Below, in pieces: positions 4,840-10,138 of a stretch of 10,138 nt of DNA. Each line of letters opens with the position of its first letter. Position 1 is the stretch's first letter. The position numbers were made by a program, and so were the translations under genes. The notes beneath the pieces are model-generated. The model saw only the letters and a list, made by a program, of their open reading frames with translations. It was not told where the DNA came from and did not search any database. Source of the stretch: an uncultured Rhizobiaceae group bacterium (GTDB lineage: Bacteria > Pseudomonadota > Alphaproteobacteria > Rhizobiales > Rhizobiaceae); contig CAJQOR010000495.1 in NCBI GenBank assembly GCA_905479965.1, positions 1 to 10,138 on the forward strand. Direction: 5' to 3'.

Positions 4840-7215
4840 CTACTCACCATAAGGTACCCAAACATTTTTGATCTGCGTTGCTTGGCGTAAGAACTCTTGG
4901 CTTGCACCTTGGATTTCATCAAACCAATCAATTGCCAACCCATTATTACACCAAGTCCGCTTCATGTTATGCGCTGACGCTTCTTCAACCAGTTTAGAAC
5001 CTTGCTTATCGCCGTGGTACCAGATTGCATCAACACCTGCATGTTCGGCAAGTGTTTTCGATAGCGAATTACGATCGCCCGTTACAATGTTGATCACACC
5101 AGATGGCAAGTCAGATGTTTCCAAAATCTGATAAAAGTCTGTGGCTGAAAGTGGATTATGCATCGATGGGACGGTTACAACTGTATTGCCCATAGCAATT
5201 GCTGGCGCGACCATAGATGTGAATGCCAGCAGCGGTGCCTGATCAGGACACACCAATCCCATCACACCATTGGCTTCTTTCATTGCAAGCGCTACACCTC
5301 TGATAGGTACGGAATGAACATTGCCATCATATTTGTCTGCCCAGGCCGCATAGGTAAACCATCTGCTTATTGTAAAATCGACTTCACTCGCAGCTGCTTT
5401 TGCGGTTGCGCCACCAATTTGCTGAAGGCGTGCAGCAAATTCGTCCGCACGGGCTGATAGGTTTTCAGCGATATAATACAAGATTTGCGCACGAAGGTGC
5501 CCGGTTGAATTTGCCCATGATTTTGCCGCAGTAGCGGCTTCAACTGCATTGCGAATATCTTTGCGGTTACCGTCTCCGACGTGGCCGACTAGCTTGCCTT
5601 TTGTATCGCAAATAGCTCTTGCATATCCACTATCAGGACGCGCTTGTTTGCCACCAATATAAAGCTTAGCTGTACGGTCAACGGACAAGGTAATCACACC
5701 GCCATTTGCAGTTGCTATAGTATTTGTTGCAATTGGTTTTAGGTTTTTAAGGTAACTTGGTTTGATATATTCATATAAACCTTCGCGGCCACCTTCGCGA
5801 CCAAATCCGCTTTCACGCATGCCGCCAAACCCGGCCGCCGCATCCAGTTGATTGGTGCAATTCACCCAAACCACTCCGGCCTTCACTTTTGGTGCAATAT
5901 CCATTGCAAGATTGATATTCTCAGTCCAAACGCTTGCAGCCAAGCCATAGCGTGTGTTGTTTGCGAGTTGAACTGCTTCAGAAGGAGTTCTGAAAGTCAT
6001 TGAAACAAGAACCGGTCCAAAAATCTCTTCTTGCGCCACATGTGCTGCGGTATCAACATTTGCAAGTAAAGTCGGCGGATAGAAAAAACCTTCCGATGGC
6101 ACATCACCATCGGGCTGAATGAGTTCTGCACCTTCATCAATACCGCGCTGGACGAGAGACGTTATCGTATCAAGTTGGTTTTTATCGATGATTGCGCCAA
6201 CATCCGTTGATTTATCAAGCGGATCGCCCACACGAAGGTTTTTAATACGCAAACGAAGCTTATCAATCAGTTTTTGCGCAACAGTCTCTTGGACGAGTAA
6301 GCGAGATCCAGCGCAACACACCTGACCCTGATTAAACCATATTGCGTCAACAATACCTTCAACAGCACTATCTAAATCTGCATCATCGAACACAATAAAC
6401 GGTGATTTACCACCAAGTTCTAAAGTCAATTTTTTGCCCGATCCAGCCGTGCGTGCTCGAATAAGACGACCAACTTCGGTTGATCCGGTAAAAGCGACTT
6501 TATCTATATCTTTATGTTCGGTAAGCGCAGCGCCAATCGATCCATCGCCGGTTACAATATTTACAACACCTTTTGGCAATCCCGCTTCCTGGCAAATCTC
6601 AGCAAATAAATTCGCTGTGACGGATGTTAACTCCGCAGGCTTTAAAACAATTGTGTTGCCCATTGCGAGTGCCGGAGCAATTTTCCACGCCAGCATAAGC
6701 AGAGGGAAATTCCACGGGATAACCTGACCAACAACGCCAATCGGTTCCATATCAGGTAGTTGTCGTTCCATAAGCTGCGCCCAGCCGGCATGGTGATAAA
6801 AATGACGCGCGACAAGCGGTATATCAATGTCACGAGATTCCCGAATTGGTTTACCGTTATCAAGGCTTTCAAGCACGGCAAAAAGACGTGCGTGTTTTTG
6901 TATAAGACGTGCAATCGCGTACAAGTATTTAGCGCGCTCATGTCCTTTGAGTTTAGACCACGGACCTTGCGCCTTGCGTGCAGCTTTCACTGCATTATCA
7001 ACATCGCTTTCGGTTGCGCTTTGAATTTGCGCCAAGCGTTCACAAGTCGCCGGGTTTATAGTGTCAAAATAAGTTGGTGTATCATTGTCCACAAACACCC
7101 CGTTGATGAAGGGTTTGATGGTCCATTCACGTGCGTCTAACCATTTAAGGGCAGGGGATGTATCTTCCGGTGCAATGCCATAGTCCATGGTGTTTAAAAT
7201 CTCTTCAATGTTCAT
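4840..7215 (-). CDS. Aldehyde dehydrogenase with a second, degenerate ALDH-like domain (791 aa)
   Basis: Residues about 30-490 form a complete NAD(P)-dependent aldehyde dehydrogenase. Asn169 is in IPWNFPLLM, Lys192 in LKPAE, the glycine-rich FTGSTEVGR is at 242-250, general base Glu266 is in LELGGKSP, and nucleophile Cys300 is in NQGQVCCAGS. EEIFGPV at 396-402 and the C-terminal GFGREGGREG at 470-479 complete it. Residues about 515-791 start a second ALDH fold (LYIGGKQ, PLLAFTSMVAPAIAMGNTVV, LPSGVINIVTGD). It is degenerate: Asn is replaced at CPDQAP, Lys by Val at TVPS, Glu in the region around WCNNG, and the fold stops before any catalytic Cys segment. A normal ALDH has about 490 residues. 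The gene follows deoC by 11 bases, and AGGA (7222-7225) supports ATG 7215. The likely reaction is acetaldehyde to acetate after DeoC cleavage; the substrate is inferred. The fused length is typical of this deoC-linked family. Confidence 0.85.
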   Translation of the reverse strand: MNIEEILNTMDYGIAPEDTSPALKWLDAREWTIKPFINGVFVDNDTPTYFDTINPATCERLAQIQSATESDVDNAVKAARKAQGPWSKLKGHERAKYLYAIARLIQKHARLFAVLESLDNGKPIRESRDIDIPLVARHFYHHAGWAQLMERQLPDMEPIGVVGQVIPWNFPLLMLAWKIAPALAMGNTIVLKPAELTSVTANLFAEICQEAGLPKGVVNIVTGDGSIGAALTEHKDIDKVAFTGSTEVGRLIRARTAGSGKKLTLELGGKSPFIVFDDADLDSAVEGIVDAIWFNQGQVCCAGSRLLVQETVAQKLIDKLRLRIKNLRVGDPLDKSTDVGAIIDKNQLDTITSLVQRGIDEGAELIQPDGDVPSEGFFYPPTLLANVDTAAHVAQEEIFGPVLVSMTFRTPSEAVQLANNTRYGLAASVWTENINLAMDIAPKVKAGVVWVNCTNQLDAAAGFGGMRESGFGREGGREGLYEYIKPSYLKNLKPIATNTIATANGGVITLSVDRTAKLYIGGKQARPDSGYARAICDTKGKLVGHVGDGNRKDIRNAVEAATAAKSWANSTGHLRAQILYYIAENLSARADEFAARLQQIGGATAKAAASEVDFTISRWFTYAAWADKYDGNVHSVPIRGVALAMKEANGVMGLVCPDQAPLLAFTSMVAPAIAMGNTVVTVPSMHNPLSATDFYQILETSDLPSGVINIVTGDRNSLSKTLAEHAGVDAIWYHGDKQGSKLVEEASAHNMKRTWCNNGLAIDWFDEIQGASQEFLRQATQIKNVWVPYGE

Positions 7216-7226
7216 GTGTCGTCCTG

Positions 7227-8222
7227 CTAACCAATTGGATGGCGATTTGCGGCGGAATAGCGCCCGGTAATATAGTGTTCGAGTTGGCGTTCAATATCGC
7301 CCAAAAGCGATGACGCACCAAATCGAAATAATTCTGGTTCAAGCCAATTGCGGCCAAGCTCTTCTTTCATCAGCGTTAGATAGGTCAATGAATCTTTTGC
7401 TTTTGAGATACCACCTGCTGGTTTATAGCCCACTGCAAATCCAGTTCGTGCACCATATTCACGAATGGCTCGCACCATCGTAAGGCTCACCGGCAATGTT
7501 GCATTGACGCTCTCTTTACCCGTGGATGTTTTGATAAAATCAGCGCCAGCCATCATGCAAATCAACGATGCCCGCGCGACGTTGCGCAATGTACCAAGTT
7601 CGCCCGTTGCCAAAATTGCTTTCACATGTGCCTCGCCACAGGCCTGTCGAAACTCCTGCATTTCTGTATAAAGCGCTTGCCAGTTGCCTTCCAAAACATG
7701 ACGCCGAGAAATCACAATATCGATTTCTTTTGCACCGGCTGCAACCGACATTTCAATCTCTTTAAGTTTCAAAACATGCGGTGTTAACCCCGCTGGAAAA
7801 CCTGTTGAAACCGCAGCAACTGGAATGTTCGTACCTTCTAACGCATTAACGGCGGTTTCGATCATTTCATGATACACACAAATCGCGCCGGTTGTGATGT
7901 TTCGGTTTTCAAGACCCAAGGCTTCGATGATATCAGAACGGATCGGTTGGCGTGCTTTTGCGCATAATCTGCGAACGCGATTTGGCGTATCATCACCAGA
8001 TAACGTGGTTAAATCCATACACTCAACAGCTTTAACGAGCCATGCGGCTTGAAAGTCTTTTTTGATGCTACGACGTGCAGGAAAATTTGCAGCGCGTCTT
8101 TCGATCGCTGATTTATTGGCTTGCATGGCTTCCACCCAATCCAAATCAAGCGGCATGCCCTCATTTCGTTTCAATGTTGCTGGCTCGTGCTCCAGGAGTT
8201 GAACGGTGCTTTGGTAACTCAT
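7227..8222 (-). CDS. deoC: Deoxyribose-phosphate aldolase
   Basis: This 331-residue class I aldolase cleaves 2-deoxy-D-ribose 5-phosphate to glyceraldehyde 3-phosphate and acetaldehyde in deoxynucleoside catabolism. The Schiff-base lysine is K231 in GADFIKTSTGKES. The second active-site lysine is K267 in VGYKPAGGIS, and the proton-relay aspartate is D168 in GAKEIDIVISRRHVLEG. The match to the E. coli K167/K201/D102 set is complete. The protein is about 70 residues longer than E. coli DeoC, with an extra N-terminal region (about 1-65) and a short C-terminal tail, like the longer DERA class of alphaproteobacteria and animals. It is the first gene of a two-gene minus-strand operon with the ALDH. 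No deoA, deoB, deoD or transporter gene is in the window. Confidence 0.93.
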   Translation of the reverse strand: MSYQSTVQLLEHEPATLKRNEGMPLDLDWVEAMQANKSAIERRAANFPARRSIKKDFQAAWLVKAVECMDLTTLSGDDTPNRVRRLCAKARQPIRSDIIEALGLENRNITTGAICVYHEMIETAVNALEGTNIPVAAVSTGFPAGLTPHVLKLKEIEMSVAAGAKEIDIVISRRHVLEGNWQALYTEMQEFRQACGEAHVKAILATGELGTLRNVARASLICMMAGADFIKTSTGKESVNATLPVSLTMVRAIREYGARTGFAVGYKPAGGISKAKDSLTYLTLMKEELGRNWLEPELFRFGASSLLGDIERQLEHYITGRYSAANRHPIG

Positions 8223-8252
8223 AAAAAGGCTCTCATCTTTGGCAGAAATATC

Positions 8253-8332
8253 AATATAAAACTGATTTGATGTCCCGCTAAATAACTTTACGTTCCACGT
8301 TGGTATTTTCCAAGTTTTATATTTAAACTGAT
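8253..8332. repeat. 11-bp inverted repeat and AAACTGAT direct repeats in the deoC upstream region
   Basis: AATATAAAACT (8253-8263) recurs exactly in reverse complement at 8313-8323. In addition AAACTGAT occurs at 8259-8266 and again in the same orientation at 8325-8332. All lie in the 155-base region between divergent deoC and the UDG-family gene. They could be binding sites for a repressor of the deo operon or promoter parts; TATATT on the minus strand overlaps the left arm and resembles a -10. AT-richness lowers the significance. The match to E. coli DeoR or CytR sites is not evident. Confidence 0.4.
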
Positions 8333-8377
8333 AAAACAGACAACCTTACTTGTAACGAATGGGAATTCTTAGACCAA

Positions 8378-8956
8378 ATGGTAAAAAATGTCGACCATCT
8401 TTTGTCGCAAGTGCGTTCATGCGAAGTTTGCGCAGGCTTACCTTTGGGACCAAAGCCAATTTTGCAGTTAAGTGCTACGGCAAAAATACTCATAGCCGGT
8501 CAGGCGCCTGGCCGAATAACCCATCACAAAGGCATTCCATTTGATGATCCATCAGGCAACCGTTTGCGCCAATGGCTTGGAGTTTCGAAAGACGAGTTTT
8601 ACGATGCATCAAAGATTGCAATTGTACCCATGGGGTTTTGTTTTCCCGGCACAGGGAAAGGCGGGGATTTACCACCTCGAAAGGAATGCGCAGAAACTTG
8701 GCGCACGCAACTATTAAAGACGTTAGAAAGTATCGAACTGACCTTGGTGATAGGTCAACATGCTCTTGAATGGCACATTGACGATGGCAAGAAAATGAAG
8801 TTGACCGATCGTGTTGCGGCTTGGCGAAATTACATGCCAAGTAAATTGCCGCTTCCGCATCCAAGTCCGCGGAATAATCTTTGGCTGAAGCGAAATCCTT
8901 GGTTTGAAAAAGATGTTTTGCCAGCTCTAAAATCCCGTGTTTCAGAGCTGATTTAA
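8378..8956 (+). CDS. Uracil-DNA glycosylase superfamily protein
   Basis: This 192-residue single-domain protein has the UDG motif order. Motif A is ILIAGQAPGRITHHKGIPF (37-55), corresponding to the GEAPG loop of family 4 UDGs with Gln for Glu. SGNRLRQWLG is at 59-68, a central strand LTLVIGQHA at 121-129, and motif B LPHPSPRNNLW at 159-169, which holds the catalytic-loop histidine. Four cysteines, C15, C18, C88 and C104 (C-x2-C, then C-x15-C), follow the spacing that binds a 4Fe-4S cluster in family 4 enzymes. The expected role is recognition and excision of uracil or another deaminated base in DNA. The exact subfamily and substrate are uncertain, and members with this HPSPRN motif are usually annotated only as UDG family protein. 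The ATG at 8378 has a distant GGGAA (12 bases upstream) as its only ribosome site. The gene converges with the GH42 gene 3 bases away. Confidence 0.8.
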   Translation: MVKNVDHLLSQVRSCEVCAGLPLGPKPILQLSATAKILIAGQAPGRITHHKGIPFDDPSGNRLRQWLGVSKDEFYDASKIAIVPMGFCFPGTGKGGDLPPRKECAETWRTQLLKTLESIELTLVIGQHALEWHIDDGKKMKLTDRVAAWRNYMPSKLPLPHPSPRNNLWLKRNPWFEKDVLPALKSRVSELI

Positions 8957-8959
8957 AAT

Positions 8960-10138
8960 TTATTTTTTCATCCAAATCACACCAGTTGAAGGAATAGTTT
9001 GCCCTGCATACTCATGAGATATCGTTGAATAATTCCAAACAAAAGTGTGCTGTTTTGTTTCGCGCTTTCTCAATCCTCGTGGCATCTCTTCAAACGCAAT
9101 TTCAGCGTTTGAAAGAAGAGTGGTCATAACGCGTTTATACGCAACCTCATCAAGCCATGAGCCAAGATAAAGCCAATTGTCTTTTTGAATGAGTACCGGG
9201 TTACCATCGACAGTTTTTTCAACGATCGTTTCGTTTGTTTCAAGCTCTTCAATCCATGAATGCGCATGACCACCCTTTTCAAGGTCACGATTTACACCCG
9301 CGCGAAGCGTTTCGAGACGTGATACTTTTAAATCCAGATGATCAATATCGGGTGCGAGGTTGTCAGGGATTTGAAAATCTGCAGTTTTGGAATTAAATCG
9401 TGGTCCAGCAAGAACAATGCCGTTAAAATTATCCAAGCGAGATTTGAACGCCTGATCAAGCGTAAATAGGCTTGGAATAATCGCAATTTTATAGTCATCC
9501 AAATTCTGTTCTTTGGAAATGATATCGACATCCACACCAAGACTGCGCAAAACCTGATAGGCTTGATAGATCACATTGAAATAAGAAAAGTTTGCGCCCT
9601 GTGCTTGCGTGTCAGTTGCCCATTGCGATGGATAGTCAAACACCAAAGCAACGGGCGCTTGCATTTGCGAAACCTCACCAATTGCATCAAGGTCGATTTT
9701 TACTTGGCGCGCTTCGACAATACCTTGCGCGTCAACACTATCTGGACGTAGCAATCCGGCATGCATTTGCTCTTGCGCAAATGGGGCTTGTCGCCAGCGG
9801 AAGTAATTAACGCTTTCAGCACCATGGGCAATCGCCTCAAGGCTCCATAAACGCACCATACCATCAAGCGGAGATGGGTTATAAGACGCCCAGTTTACAG
9901 GACCGGGTTGTTGTTCCATCACCCATAATCGCCCGTTCCCCACCGAACGATAAAGATCGTGATGGAAAGCTTGGAAATCAGGATCACCCTGCTGTAAAAA
10001 TTCAGCTTTAAACGCATCATTTTCTGAAGATATCATCTCTAAAAAGCCAATTGGATAACTATCCCAGCTGGCAATATCGAGATCTGCACCCACATCGAAA
10101 TGATCAAATTCCGTGGTCTTGCCCATATAATTATGAAC
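8960..10138 (-). CDS. Beta-galactosidase, glycoside hydrolase family 42 (C-terminal 392 residues)
   Basis: Partial gene: the frame is open to the right edge (Val-His-Asn-Tyr precede the Met at 10126, in the family pattern HN.MG), so the true start lies outside the window. The visible part begins with the end of the TIM barrel, including ASWDSYPIGFLE, LWVMEQQPGPVNW and WSLEAIAHGAESVNYFRWRQAPFAQEQMH. The glutamate of VMEQQPG (codon 9914-9916) corresponds to the GH42 nucleophile; the acid/base glutamate is in the missing part. From about visible residue 165 follows the Rossmann-like trimerisation domain (VALVFDYPSQWATD, then IIPSLFTLD), and then the small C-terminal beta domain ending at TGVIWMKK. 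The enzyme hydrolyses terminal beta-galactosides, usually oligosaccharides from plant or algal polymers. No signal peptide can be assessed. Galactose released could feed the dehydrogenase at 2792-3724. Confidence 0.92.
   Translation of the reverse strand, partial: VHNYMGKTTEFDHFDVGADLDIASWDSYPIGFLEMISSENDAFKAEFLQQGDPDFQAFHHDLYRSVGNGRLWVMEQQPGPVNWASYNPSPLDGMVRLWSLEAIAHGAESVNYFRWRQAPFAQEQMHAGLLRPDSVDAQGIVEARQVKIDLDAIGEVSQMQAPVALVFDYPSQWATDTQAQGANFSYFNVIYQAYQVLRSLGVDVDIISKEQNLDDYKIAIIPSLFTLDQAFKSRLDNFNGIVLAGPRFNSKTADFQIPDNLAPDIDHLDLKVSRLETLRAGVNRDLEKGGHAHSWIEELETNETIVEKTVDGNPVLIQKDNWLYLGSWLDEVAYKRVMTTLLSNAEIAFEEMPRGLRKRETKQHTFVWNYSTISHEYAGQTIPSTGVIWMKK

Noticed and set aside
4838..4842. Bidirectional terminator between the nsrR-like and ALDH genes
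   Set aside because: The stops are only 2 bases apart and I found no convincing stem-loop with a T-run on either strand there.
4840..7215. The 791-residue ALDH as an assembly fusion or a frameshifted pair
   Set aside because: The frame is continuous, and deoC-linked ALDHs of about this length with the same degenerate second half are a known form in alphaproteobacteria.
8490..8975. 161-residue open frame on the minus strand across the UDG-family gene
   Set aside because: It is antisense to a gene with clear motifs, has no recognisable domain, and its composition looks like a reverse-frame shadow.
1..10138. Mobile elements, CRISPR arrays, tRNA or rRNA genes, defence systems
   Set aside because: No transposase, regularly spaced repeats, cloverleaf or rRNA-like sequence, or defence-gene motif was seen on either strand.

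Overview
The window looks like a piece of an alphaproteobacterial chromosome of moderate to low GC. Best matches by eye are a fused aldehyde dehydrogenase beside a long-form DeoC, an Azospirillum-type L-arabinose/D-galactose 1-dehydrogenase, and a group III globin beside an NsrR-type Rrf2 regulator. A marine member of the Hyphomicrobiales (Rhizobiales) is a reasonable guess but is inference only. The gene order is that of ordinary chromosomal metabolic islands. I see no insertion sequence, phage gene, CRISPR array, tRNA or rRNA.

Layout. (1) 1-152: N-terminus of an OxyR-like LysR regulator on the minus strand, cut by the window edge. (2) 153-544: a 392-base region holding an OxyR-type 15-mer, a possible 48-residue membrane microprotein, and a hairpin-plus-T-run with two competing stems in front of the next gene. 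(3) 545-1809: sbtA-sbtB, a predicted sodium-dependent bicarbonate transporter and its PII-like partner, overlapping by 10 bases. (4) 1924-2694: a YebE/DUF533 TerB-like membrane protein, closed by a terminator hairpin that overlaps its stop codon. (5) 2792-3724: an aldose 1-dehydrogenase. (6) 3729-4837: a likely nitric-oxide-response cluster. A minus-strand group III truncated globin is coupled by an ATGA overlap to a 55-residue membrane protein, and both are divergent from an NsrR-like gene. A 93-base intergenic region between them carries a perfect 16-bp inverted repeat. (7) 8222-4840, minus strand: deoC followed after 11 bases by a 791-residue ALDH whose second ALDH-like half has lost its catalytic residues. 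(8) 8378-8956: a uracil-DNA glycosylase superfamily protein with four cysteines spaced as in Fe-S UDGs. (9) 8960-10138, minus strand: the C-terminal part of a GH42 beta-galactosidase that continues outside the window.

How the genes may work together. DeoC and ALDH form a short catabolic operon: deoxyribose-5-phosphate is cleaved to glyceraldehyde-3-phosphate and acetaldehyde, and the ALDH can oxidise the acetaldehyde. The GH42 enzyme could release galactose that the Gfo/Idh/MocA dehydrogenase oxidises to galactonolactone, although the two genes are about 5 kb apart and not co-transcribed. The globin, small membrane protein and NsrR-like regulator probably form an NO-sensing and detoxification unit. 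SbtAB would supply and regulate bicarbonate uptake, plausibly for anaplerotic carboxylation because no RuBisCO gene is visible here.

Most of the window is conventional metabolism. The parts most worth a second look are the sbtAB leader, the globin-coupled small membrane protein with its symmetrical regulatory region, and the half-dead double ALDH.
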